The notes under the pieces were generated by a model. It did no database searches and was not told the origin of the DNA. It saw nothing but the letters and a program-made list of their open reading frames with translations. 64,000 bases of DNA, taken from NCBI RefSeq assembly GCF_002929215.1, contig NZ_PJII01000002.1, positions 1-64,000 of the forward strand. Reading direction: 5' to 3'. This document shows positions 56,400 through 64,000 of the stretch, piece after piece. The translations under genes and the position numbers were made by a program. Every line of letters begins with the position of its first letter. Within the stretch, counting starts at the first letter, position 1. Source of the DNA: Arthrobacter sp. ZGTC412. GTDB taxonomy: Bacteria; Actinomycetota; Actinomycetes; Actinomycetales; Micrococcaceae.

Positions 56400-57037
56400 G
56401 CCTGCTCCTGCCCGTTGGCGGTCCCCTGCAGCTTGCCCTTTGACCGCAGGCGCAGCGCCTCAACAACGTACTCGACGCCGGTCCACACCGTGATCAGCAC
56501 GGCCACCATCATCACGGCGAAAGCCACCCAGCCAAGCCAGGGCGCCATGGCTGCCAGCGGCAGGAGGTAAAGGAAGATGGCGGCGGTCTGGACGACAGTT
56601 TTGAGCTTGCCCCCGCGGGACGCCGGGATGACGCCGTAGCGGATGACGAAGAAACGCAGGGCGGTGATGCCCCATTCACGGACCAGGATCACCACGGTGA
56701 CCCACCAGGGCAGTTCACCGAGTACGGACAGCATCACCAGTGCGGAACCGATGAGCAGCTTGTCCGCGATGGGATCGGCAATCTTGCCGAAGTCGGTCAC
56801 GAGGTTCCGGCTCCTGGCGATGTCGCCGTCGAGCTTGTCCGTGTAAATCGCCACGGCGAACAACGCCGCCGCTGCCCAGCGCCAGGGCCCTGCTTCGCTG
56901 TGCAGGCCCGGCGCGTCCAGGAGCAGGAACCATACGAAGAACGGCACCAGCGCGATGCGGAGCATGGTCAGGACATTGGGAAGGTTCCAGACCCCGGCAC
57001 GGCCCTTGCCGGCGGCGGTTGCATCGGTGCTAGTCAC
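56396..57037 (-). CDS. pgsA: CDP-diacylglycerol--glycerol-3-phosphate 3-phosphatidyltransferase
   Basis: A 213-residue membrane enzyme making phosphatidylglycerol phosphate. The CDP-alcohol motif is visible as DGDIARSRNLVTDFGKIADPIADK, and there are about five hydrophobic segments. It starts just behind ftsK (nine bases) and its stop overlaps the cinA start. Confidence 0.94.
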   Translation of the reverse strand: MTSTDATAAGKGRAGVWNLPNVLTMLRIALVPFFVWFLLLDAPGLHSEAGPWRWAAAALFAVAIYTDKLDGDIARSRNLVTDFGKIADPIADKLLIGSALVMLSVLGELPWWVTVVILVREWGITALRFFVIRYGVIPASRGGKLKTVVQTAAIFLYLLPLAAMAPWLGWVAFAVMMVAVLITVWTGVEYVVEALRLRSKGKLQGTANGQEQA

Positions 57038-57046
57038 CTTTCTAGG

Positions 57047-59965
57047 CTACCGTCCGGTGAGGGACCAGGCGTCCTCCGATCCCTCTTCGTCGTCATAGCC
57101 GCCCGGCGCGGAATCCGAGCCGTCGTAATATTCGACGTTCTGCTTCCGCTGGTCCAGGTCCGCCGCCACCAGGTCCTCGGCGTAGCCGCCCTGCGCGATG
57201 TTGGAGTTGGCATTGTCGCTGAGGGCCGCGGTCTGGGCATCCGGTGCCTTGGGCGCCTCCTGGCCCTTCATGGCAGCGAGGACCGGTGCGAGGTCGTCCG
57301 GCTTCACCAGGACGTCGCGGGCCTTCGAGCCTTCGGAGGGTCCCACCACTCCCCGCGATTCGAGCAGGTCCATCAGGCGGCCGGCCTTGGCGAAGCCGAC
57401 CCGCAGCTTGCGCTGGAGCATGGACGTGGAGCCGAACTGCGTGGTGACCACCAGCTCGGTGGCCTGCAGCAGCACCTCGAGGTCGTCCCCGATGTCGTCG
57501 TCGATTTGCTTCTTGGGCGCGTCGACGGCGACGTCCTCACGGTAGGTGGCCTGAAGCTGTCCCTTAACGTGCTCAACCACCTTGTGGATTTCGGACTCCG
57601 TGACCCAGGCGCCCTGGACGCGCATCGCCTTTGAAGCGCCCATGGGCAGGAAAAGTGCGTCACCCTGGCCGATAAGTTTCTCCGCGCCCGGCTGGTCAAG
57701 GACCACGCGGGAGTCGGTCACTGAGGAGGTGGCAAAGGCCATCCTGGAGGGAACGTTCGCCTTGATCAGGCCGGTGACGACGTCCACGGACGGCCGCTGG
57801 GTGGCCAGGACCAGGTGGATGCCGGCGGCGCGGGCAAGCTGGGTGATGCGGACGATCGAGTCTTCCACGTCGCGCGGCGCCACCATCATGAGGTCGGCAA
57901 GCTCGTCCACGATCACCAGCAGGTAGGGGTACGGGCGGATGATTCGCTTGGAGTCGACCGGCGGCTGGACCTTGCCGGCACGGACGGCTTTGTTGAAATC
58001 GTCGATGTGCTTGAAGCCGTAGTTCGCGAGGTCGTCGTACCGGGCGTCCATCTCGCGCACCACCCATTGGAGCGCCTCCGCGGCCTTCTTCGGGTTGGTG
58101 ATGATGGGCGTGATGAGGTGCGGGACGCCTTCATAGGCGGTGAGTTCCACGCGCTTGGGGTCCACCATCACCATGCGCACCTCGTCCGGGGTGGCGCGCA
58201 TGAGGATTGATGTGATCATCGAGTTCACGAAGGAGGACTTACCGGCACCGGTGGCGCCGGCGACCAGCAGGTGGGGCATCTTGGCGAGGTTGGCCACCAC
58301 GTAGCCGCCCTCAACGTCCTTGCCGACACCCATCACCATCGGGTGGTCGGTGCGGCGGGCGTTCTGGCTGCGCAGCACATCGCCAAGGGAAACGGTCTCG
58401 CGGTCCGTGTTGGGGATCTCGATGCCGATGGCGGACTTGCCCGGGATGGGGCTGAGGATCCGCACGTCGCTGGAGGCCACGGCGTAGGAGATGTTTTTTG
58501 ACAGTGCGGTGACCCGTTCCACCTTGGTTCCCGGGGCGAGTTCGATTTCGTACCGGGTGACGGTGGGACCGCGGCTGAAGCCGGTCACGGTGGCATCGAC
58601 GTTGAACTGCTGAAGGGTGTCCGTCAGGGCGGCGACGACGGCGTCATTGGCCTCCGTGCGCTCCTTGGGGATTGAGCCGGGGGTCAGGTAGTCCGATGCA
58701 GGGAGGGTGTAGGTAACGTCGCCGGCGAGGGACAACTGCTCGGTCCGCTGCGGGATCGGAACGGGCGGCGGGGCAGGAGCCACAGGGTTGGAAGGCACGG
58801 TGGGTGCCGCGGAACCGGCCTGGCCGCCGGGGGCTGACATGCCCGGGGTGATCATCGGGATGGCCTCGGTGGCGTTCTCCCCGGGCGCAGCGGAAGCAGC
58901 AGCGCCCAGGCCCTGGGCCGCCTTGATCTTCTCGACGGCGATCTCCGCCTGGGTGGGACGGCGCACCCCCGGGGCGGGGCGGGGCGGCTGCTGCGTCGGC
59001 TCTTCGTCGTCGTCGATGACGGCATGCTCGAACGCTTCGTCGCCTACGTAGCCTTCCAGGCCGGCGTCGGCGTCGTCGTCCTTGCCGAACAGGCGGCGCT
59101 TCTTCTTTTTCGGTGCGGCCGGAGTGGTGCGCTCAAGGTAGCTGCGGTCGTGGCGGTCCCTGTCCTGCTCCTCGTCCAGGAGGTCAATGCGCATGAGGTG
59201 CTCATAGGCACCGCGCAGCCGCCGCGGGATGGCGCCGAAGGGAGTGGCGGTGATGATGAGCAGGGAGACGAAGGCCAGCAGCCCGTAGAGCACCAGTGGA
59301 ACGGCCGGATGGATGGCTGCCAGTGGCGAGGCGCCCAGGAATCCCAGCATTCCACCGGCCTGTCGCAGCCCGTCAAAACCTTGGGCGACGGTGGGCTGGC
59401 CGCCCAGTACGTGGGCCAGGCCGCAGCCGGCGAAGGCCATGATGAGGAAGCCGATGCCCACCCTGTTGTTGCCCCGCCCGTCGGAGGGGTGGCGGAAAAG
59501 CCGGAAGGCGCACACAAAAAGCATCAGCGGGAGCAACAGCGAGATCCAACCGAACGTACCGTTCACCACGCTGTAGACGGCGTCCGGGAACCAGCCGGTG
59601 AGGCCCCACCAGGCAAAGGTGGCGATGAAGACGCCCAGTGCCAGGTTGAAGAGGGCAGCACCGTCGCGGCGCTCGTCGGCGGGAAGGTCGCTGACGTCAT
59701 GGCCAATGCGCCGCACTCCCCCGCCGACGAGGTGGCCGATGCCCAGCCATGCTCCGCCCACTACCCGGAGCAGCCAGGGCTGGTGCTGTTCGACGGCGGG
59801 AAGCTGGCGGGTCCGCGCCGTACCGGAGCTCCCGGTCCGCCCGGACTTGGCTGCTGTGGTTTTCGCTGCCGTGGAGCCGGAACCGCGGCCGCCGGAGCCG
59901 CTGGATTTGCTGCCGGAGCTGGCCCTGCTTGAACCATTGGGCGCGGAAGTAGTACGAGTGGCCAT
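57047..59965 (-). CDS. ftsK: DNA translocase FtsK/SpoIIIE
   Basis: A 972-residue septal DNA pump. After a Ser/Gly/Ala-rich N-terminus there are four membrane helices (about 80-230). A Pro/Ala-rich acidic linker follows. The motor has Walker A VAGATGAGKSSFVN and Walker B YLLVIVDELADLM. The gamma winged helix (ELVVTTQFGSTSMLQRKLRVGFAKAGRLMDLLESRGVVGP) follows, then a C-terminal tail of about 90 residues beyond it. The ATG at 59965 (MATRTTSAPNGSS) is preferred; the longer frame covers the rnj terminator. Confidence 0.96.
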   Translation of the reverse strand: MATRTTSAPNGSSRASSGSKSSGSGGRGSGSTAAKTTAAKSGRTGSSGTARTRQLPAVEQHQPWLLRVVGGAWLGIGHLVGGGVRRIGHDVSDLPADERRDGAALFNLALGVFIATFAWWGLTGWFPDAVYSVVNGTFGWISLLLPLMLFVCAFRLFRHPSDGRGNNRVGIGFLIMAFAGCGLAHVLGGQPTVAQGFDGLRQAGGMLGFLGASPLAAIHPAVPLVLYGLLAFVSLLIITATPFGAIPRRLRGAYEHLMRIDLLDEEQDRDRHDRSYLERTTPAAPKKKKRRLFGKDDDADAGLEGYVGDEAFEHAVIDDDEEPTQQPPRPAPGVRRPTQAEIAVEKIKAAQGLGAAASAAPGENATEAIPMITPGMSAPGGQAGSAAPTVPSNPVAPAPPPVPIPQRTEQLSLAGDVTYTLPASDYLTPGSIPKERTEANDAVVAALTDTLQQFNVDATVTGFSRGPTVTRYEIELAPGTKVERVTALSKNISYAVASSDVRILSPIPGKSAIGIEIPNTDRETVSLGDVLRSQNARRTDHPMVMGVGKDVEGGYVVANLAKMPHLLVAGATGAGKSSFVNSMITSILMRATPDEVRMVMVDPKRVELTAYEGVPHLITPIITNPKKAAEALQWVVREMDARYDDLANYGFKHIDDFNKAVRAGKVQPPVDSKRIIRPYPYLLVIVDELADLMMVAPRDVEDSIVRITQLARAAGIHLVLATQRPSVDVVTGLIKANVPSRMAFATSSVTDSRVVLDQPGAEKLIGQGDALFLPMGASKAMRVQGAWVTESEIHKVVEHVKGQLQATYREDVAVDAPKKQIDDDIGDDLEVLLQATELVVTTQFGSTSMLQRKLRVGFAKAGRLMDLLESRGVVGPSEGSKARDVLVKPDDLAPVLAAMKGQEAPKAPDAQTAALSDNANSNIAQGGYAEDLVAADLDQRKQNVEYYDGSDSAPGGYDDEEGSEDAWSLTGR

Positions 59966-60045
59966 ACCAGCCACGGTACCGGAACTGCGCCGGTATTCCG
60001 GGGATTTGAGGGCGGACGATCCCGGTTCGGGCCGCTTAAACACAT

Positions 60046-60085
60046 CCGGCCCATACTCCCCGCTCAAGCGGGGAGTATGGGCCGG
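60046..60085 (-). terminator. 18-base perfect palindrome after rnj
   Basis: A perfect 18-base stem (60046-60063 with 60068-60085) with a TCAA loop begins 17 bases after the rnj stop on the minus strand. It is followed by TGTGTTTAAG. It is the strongest hairpin in the window and separates rnj from ftsK. Confidence 0.75.
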
Positions 60086-60101
60086 AGCCGGCGACGGACT
60101 G

Positions 60102-61793
60102 TTAGGCCTCAAGCACCACAGGGATGATCATTGGCTTGCGGCGGAGCTTGCGGTTCACCCACGTGCCCACCACGCGGCGGACCACCTGCTGGAGTTGGTG
60201 GGTGGTGTGGTCCGTCCGGTTCAGCACGGCTTCTTCCAGTGCGGCGTTGATCTTGGGGATGATCTCGTCGAACACGGAATCGTCCTCGGCCACGCCGCGG
60301 GCATGGATCTCCGGCCCGGACACCACCTTGCCGGTGGCGCGGTGGATAACCGTGATGATGGAGATAAAGCCCTCATCGCCCAGGGTCTGGCGGTCCTTGA
60401 GGTCGGCCTCCGTGACCTCGCCGACGCTGGATCCGTCCACGTAGACGAAGCCCACTTCAACCTGGCCGACGACGTCAGCCCGGTGGTCCTTGAGGTCGAT
60501 CACGGTGCCGTTGTCCGCGAGGATGACGCTGGCTTCCGGGACACCGGATTCGATGGCGATCTTGCCGTTGGCAATCAGGTGGCGGGTTTCACCGTGCACC
60601 GGCATGGCGTTGAGCGGTTCCAGGATGTTGTAGCAGTACAGCAGTTCGCCGGCGGCAGCGTGCCCGGAGACGTGGACCTTGGCGTTGCCCTTGTGGATCA
60701 CGTCAGCGCCCAGCTTGAGCAGTCCGTTGATGATCCGGAAGACGGCGTTTTCGTTGCCTGGGATGAGGCTGGACGCGAGGATGACAGTGTCTCCGTCGCC
60801 CACCACCACACGGTGGTCGCCGTTTGCCATGCGGGACAGCGCCGCCATCGGCTCGCCCTGGGAACCGGTGGACATCAGCACCACGCGGTTGTCCGGCAGG
60901 TTGTCGATGTTCTTGATGTCCACGATGAGACCCGGCGGGACATCCAGGTAGCCCAGCTTCTCCGCGATGGCCATGTTCCTGACCATGGAACGGCCGACGA
61001 AGGCCACTTTGCGGTTGTGCTTCGCGGCTGCGTCCAGGACCTGCTGGACCCGATGCACGTGGGATGAGAAGGATGCGACGATGATCCGCTTGGTGGCCTG
61101 GCCGAAGAGGCGTTCCAGCGTAGGGCCGATTTCCTTCTCTGCCGTAGTGAAGCCGGGTACGTCGGCGTTGGTGGAATCCGACATAAAGAGGTCAACGCCC
61201 TCTTCGCCGAGCTTGGCGAAGTGCCGCAGGTCGGTGATGCGGCCATCCAAGGGAAGCTGGTCCATTTTGAAGTCGCCGGTGTGCAGGACTGTGCCGCCCG
61301 CTGTGCGGATGAACACGGCCAGAGCATCGGGAATGGAGTGGTTGACGGCCACGAACTCACATTCGAAGGGCCCGAACTTCTCCACCTGGCCTTCCTCGAC
61401 AGTGAGGGTGTAGGGCCGGATGCGGTGCTCCTGCAGCTTCGCCTCAATCAGGGCAAGAGTCAGCTGCGAGCCCACCAGCGGAATGTCGTTGCGGAGGCGC
61501 AGCAGGTACGGAACAGCGCCGATGTGGTCCTCGTGCCCGTGGGTGAGGACAACAGCCACGATGTCGTTCATCCGGTTCTCGATGTAGGAGAAGTCAGGCA
61601 GAATCAGGTCGACGCCGGGCTGGGTCTCCTCCGGGAAGAGGACGCCGCAGTCCACGATCAGCAGTTTGCCGTCGATTTCGAACACGGCCATATTCCGGCC
61701 GATCTCCCCCAGTCCGCCAAGCGGAACGATCCTTAGCGTGCCCTGCGGCAGGCGCGGAGGGGTGACAAGGCCGGTTAGGGCGATTTGGGTCAT
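60102..61793 (-). CDS. rnj: Ribonuclease J
   Basis: A 563-residue metallo-beta-lactamase/beta-CASP RNase acting as a 5' exonuclease and endonuclease in mRNA and rRNA processing. The metal motif LTHGHEDHIGAVPYLL and the GDFKMDQLPLDG and SGHAAAGELL segments are intact. The start is ATG 61793. It follows dapA by 41 bases. Confidence 0.96.
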   Translation of the reverse strand: MTQIALTGLVTPPRLPQGTLRIVPLGGLGEIGRNMAVFEIDGKLLIVDCGVLFPEETQPGVDLILPDFSYIENRMNDIVAVVLTHGHEDHIGAVPYLLRLRNDIPLVGSQLTLALIEAKLQEHRIRPYTLTVEEGQVEKFGPFECEFVAVNHSIPDALAVFIRTAGGTVLHTGDFKMDQLPLDGRITDLRHFAKLGEEGVDLFMSDSTNADVPGFTTAEKEIGPTLERLFGQATKRIIVASFSSHVHRVQQVLDAAAKHNRKVAFVGRSMVRNMAIAEKLGYLDVPPGLIVDIKNIDNLPDNRVVLMSTGSQGEPMAALSRMANGDHRVVVGDGDTVILASSLIPGNENAVFRIINGLLKLGADVIHKGNAKVHVSGHAAAGELLYCYNILEPLNAMPVHGETRHLIANGKIAIESGVPEASVILADNGTVIDLKDHRADVVGQVEVGFVYVDGSSVGEVTEADLKDRQTLGDEGFISIITVIHRATGKVVSGPEIHARGVAEDDSVFDEIIPKINAALEEAVLNRTDHTTHQLQQVVRRVVGTWVNRKLRRKPMIIPVVLEA

Positions 61794-61834
61794 ATTGCAC
61801 TACTTTCCAGGCGGAAGGGTGCTGGTCTCAGCCC

Positions 61835-62743
61835 TCAGGAAAAGACCAGCCCCGCTTCCGCCAAATCCCCGCGGATGGTTTCGATCTCGGCTTCGTCCGG
61901 CTCCACGAGGGGCAAGCGGACAATCGAGTTGGGCAGGACTCCCTGCCATTTAAGAATCTGTTTGGCCGCAACGGCCCCCTGGACCCTGGTCATGGTGGCG
62001 CGGACCACGGGCAGAAGTTCAAAGTTGATCTTCCGCGCAGTTTCGAGGTCATTGGCGTTGATTGCATCAATGAGATCACGGAACTGGCGGGTAGCCACGT
62101 GCGTGGTGACTCCAACCAGGCCCACGGCGCCCAACGCCATCCAGGGCAGGGTCAGTCCGTCGTCGCCGGAGTAGAAGAGCAGGTCAGTTTCTGCCATAAC
62201 GCGGGTCGCCGCAACAAAATCGGCCTTGGCATCCTTGACGGCCACAATGTTGGGGTGCTGCGCCAGGCGGATCATGGTTTCGGGTTCGATCGCAATGGAG
62301 GACCGGCCAGGGATGTCGTACAGCATCACGGGCACGTCAGCGGCAGTGGCGATGGCCTCGAAGTGTGCGCGGAGGCCGGACTGGCTGGGCTTGTTGTAGT
62401 AGGGGGTTACCAGCAGGATGCCGTCGACGCCGAGCGCTGCTGCCTGCTGGGAGAGGTGCACTGAATGCGCGGTGTCGTTGGTGCCGGTGCCGGCGATAAT
62501 TGCCGCCCGGCCGCCGACTGCTTCCTTGACGGCACGGAACATGCCGAGGTTCTCTTCGTCGGTGAGGGTGGAAGTTTCACCCGTGGTTCCGGTGACCACC
62601 AGGCCGTCGCAGCCGTCGTCCACCAGCTTGCTGGCCAGTTCCGCTGCCTGCTGGTAATCCACGGTGCCATCTTTGGTGAACGGCGTGACCATGGCGGTCA
62701 GGAGGGTGCCAAGGGCAGGGATGCGCGCGGAAGTGTCAGCCAT
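61835..62743 (-). CDS. dapA: 4-hydroxy-tetrahydrodipicolinate synthase
   Basis: Condenses pyruvate with aspartate semialdehyde at the head of the lysine/DAP branch. The TIM barrel shows TGTTGETSTLTDEE, the active-site tyrosine in TPYYNKPSQSGL, and the Schiff-base lysine in NIVAVKDAKAD. The start is ATG 62743 (MADTSARIPALGTL), 302 residues; the longer frame reads through the promoter. It shares a direction with rnj. Confidence 0.96.
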   Translation of the reverse strand: MADTSARIPALGTLLTAMVTPFTKDGTVDYQQAAELASKLVDDGCDGLVVTGTTGETSTLTDEENLGMFRAVKEAVGGRAAIIAGTGTNDTAHSVHLSQQAAALGVDGILLVTPYYNKPSQSGLRAHFEAIATAADVPVMLYDIPGRSSIAIEPETMIRLAQHPNIVAVKDAKADFVAATRVMAETDLLFYSGDDGLTLPWMALGAVGLVGVTTHVATRQFRDLIDAINANDLETARKINFELLPVVRATMTRVQGAVAAKQILKWQGVLPNSIVRLPLVEPDEAEIETIRGDLAEAGLVFS

Positions 62744-62777
62744 GGAAAAAACGTTACCCTGTCCCCGGCTGGTTAGG

Positions 62778-62805
62778 ACAATAGGATCGGCGTGATGAAC
62801 GTCAA
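62778..62805 (-). promoter_or_regulatory. Candidate promoter of dapA
   Basis: On the minus strand TTGACG (62805-62800) and TATTGT (62783-62778) are 16 bases apart. Transcription would start about 28 bases before the dapA ATG. The -35 box overlaps the stop codon of the upstream nitrilase gene. Confidence 0.55.
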
Positions 62806-63584
62806 ATAGCGGTTTCTCCGGCGGCGTTGCCGGTTGGCCGCCGGTATTTTTCGAGGCGGCTTCGCTGCAGGACGCAGGGAACCACTTCAGTTCGGGTTCC
62901 CGCTGCATGCTTCAACGGGTAGCCGTCCGGGCCCCAAAAGCCGCTTAAGCCGCACGATTCACCCAGGGGGCTCCTGCCTCCCAGGTTGGCGAGCAGCGTG
63001 AACATCCTGTTCTCCATGGCCCGCGCTCCGAGGTGGAGGCCCAGCCGGTGCTCCTCGTCTTTGGTGTAGAGGGCGGACACGCAATACACATCGGCATTCG
63101 CGGCCGCCGCGGCCGCCGCGTGCTCAGGCACGGAGGCATCGGAGCAGAGGGCGAGTGCAATCCTCCACCCGTCCATTTCCATCAAAGTGACGCCCTGCCC
63201 GGGCGTGAACAGCTCTTGCTCCTGCCCGTGCAGGCAGGCCTTGAAGGTCGTTTCGGTACTTCCGTCCGGATGAAGGGCAACTGATGCCAGCCGGGGCGTA
63301 CCATCGCTTTCGCGGAAGGCAGCACCTACAACAGCTGTAACTCCGGTCCTGCGGCAGATCTCCCGGACATCGCCGAGGCGTTCGTCATCCGGCTTCAGCC
63401 AAAAGCCGGGGTCTTCTAAGTGGTCCAGTCGGTAACCGGTGAGGGACAGTTCCGGAAAGACCACCAGGCGGCAGCCGTGGTCATCTGCGTCCTCGATGAG
63501 GCGCACATGCTCGGCGGCGTTGGCCGTGATACCCCCATCCAGCGGCTCGTACTGGATGGCGGCGGCGGTGAGGGTGTCTGTCAC
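62802..63584 (-). CDS. Carbon-nitrogen hydrolase (nitrilase superfamily)
   Basis: A 260-residue amidase/nitrilase-fold protein. The catalytic Glu-Lys-Cys triad fits E in VFPELSLTGY, K in TFKACLHGQEQELFTPG and C in LALCSDASVPEHA. The substrate is unknown. The stop codon overlaps the candidate dapA promoter. It begins 34 bases after the last small gene. Confidence 0.83.
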   Translation of the reverse strand: MTDTLTAAAIQYEPLDGGITANAAEHVRLIEDADDHGCRLVVFPELSLTGYRLDHLEDPGFWLKPDDERLGDVREICRRTGVTAVVGAAFRESDGTPRLASVALHPDGSTETTFKACLHGQEQELFTPGQGVTLMEMDGWRIALALCSDASVPEHAAAAAAANADVYCVSALYTKDEEHRLGLHLGARAMENRMFTLLANLGGRSPLGESCGLSGFWGPDGYPLKHAAGTRTEVVPCVLQRSRLEKYRRPTGNAAGETAI

Positions 63585-63618
63585 GCCTCCATCCTAGGCA
63601 AACACCCGCATACACGGC

Positions 63619-63981
63619 TCAGCGGCGGCGGACCTCATCGGCGCGGGGCGGCTCCCCTGGCCCGGGGTGGCAATACCTGCCCACCGCCGTCTGCCGGAGC
63701 CCTTCCGCCCATGCGGCCAACCGTTGGGCTGCCCTGACGTAGTGGAACAGTTCCACCGGAGTCAGTGCGTCAATGTCCGTCTCACCGAGGCGGCGTGCGA
63801 GTTCTGCCCCCTCCGGCTGCGCGGACAGGCTGACGCCCTCCCGCTCCCACTGGATATCGTCTGAAGATTTTCCGGTCACCAGCTGGCGAAAGAGGTAATC
63901 AACCACCCCGGGGCTCATGGCCTTCAGGGGCCCGGCATGCGGGGACTCCGAGGCGGGGACTTCAGGTGATGGGGTTTGCAT
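63619..63981 (-). CDS. Hypothetical protein with DUF222-like helix
   Basis: A 120-residue frame from ATG 63981. Its middle (DIDALTPVELFHYVRAAQRLAAWAEGLRQTAVGR) resembles the N-terminal helix of DUF222/13E12-type proteins, where it is followed by a long domain and an HNH motif not found here. The C-terminus ends in a basic tail (RADEVRRR). It could be a short independent gene or a truncated relative. An internal start (MSPGVVDYLF) is possible. Its upstream context lies beyond the window. Confidence 0.5.
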   Translation of the reverse strand: MQTPSPEVPASESPHAGPLKAMSPGVVDYLFRQLVTGKSSDDIQWEREGVSLSAQPEGAELARRLGETDIDALTPVELFHYVRAAQRLAAWAEGLRQTAVGRYCHPGPGEPPRADEVRRR

Positions 63982-64000
63982 GCCGTCAATGCTATTCGAA

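Overview
The window is a 64 kb piece of a chromosome from a high-GC Gram-positive bacterium, most likely an Arthrobacter/Pseudarthrobacter-type member of the Micrococcaceae. This rests on the argCJBDFRGH order, a mycothiol-type DinB/MDMPI protein, a HelD-type RNA polymerase ATPase, a PriA-type HisA, a ClgR-like regulator after pgsA-cinA, a DUF3046-recA-recX neighbourhood and an Rv2578c-type radical SAM protein. Most of the window is core chromosome on the minus strand. I see no phage, insertion sequence, CRISPR array or tRNA gene.

Layout: the left edge (1-409) is the promoter and leader of an rRNA operon that runs off the window. It is followed (in coordinates) by tyrS and helD, then a DNA alkylation-repair group (mpg, alkA/ada fusion, ogt), two small enzymes and a short repeat. 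The arginine operon argC-J-B-D-F-R-G-H occupies 8.4-17.1 kb, mostly with 4-base start/stop overlaps. After a quinone oxidoreductase comes the most unusual part, 18.3-24.4 kb: a 1326-residue Pls/PosA-type single-module NRPS (adenylation, thiolation, then three membrane-linked left-handed-helix domains), an M1 metallopeptidase and an Sfp-type phosphopantetheinyl transferase. Together they look like a cassette to make, trim and activate a cationic homopoly(amino acid). The adenylation pocket read by eye resembles a lysine code.

The next part holds pheS-pheT, two small proteins of unknown role (one with an HEEKH motif, one SIMPL-domain), a LexA-boxed Rv2578c-like radical SAM gene, a Nudix hydrolase, an MFS transporter and the remnant of a cation-diffusion-facilitator gene. 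Then come trmH-rplT-rpmI-infC (infC apparently starts with ATT behind a leader hairpin), DUF1844, another MFS transporter and SseB. The histidine genes hisC-hisB-hisH-(52-aa membrane protein)-hisA follow.

The right third is the conserved actinobacterial SOS/cell-cycle chain: a LysM protein divergent from lexA with two LexA boxes between them, dinG, hflX, an RsmC-like methyltransferase, dapF, miaA, miaB, recX, recA (with LexA box), DUF3046, a MarR regulator, clgR, cinA, pgsA, ftsK, rnj and dapA. A nitrilase-family protein and a short DUF222-like ORF end the window. Four good LexA boxes tie recA, lexA, the LysM protein and the radical SAM gene into one DNA-damage regulon.
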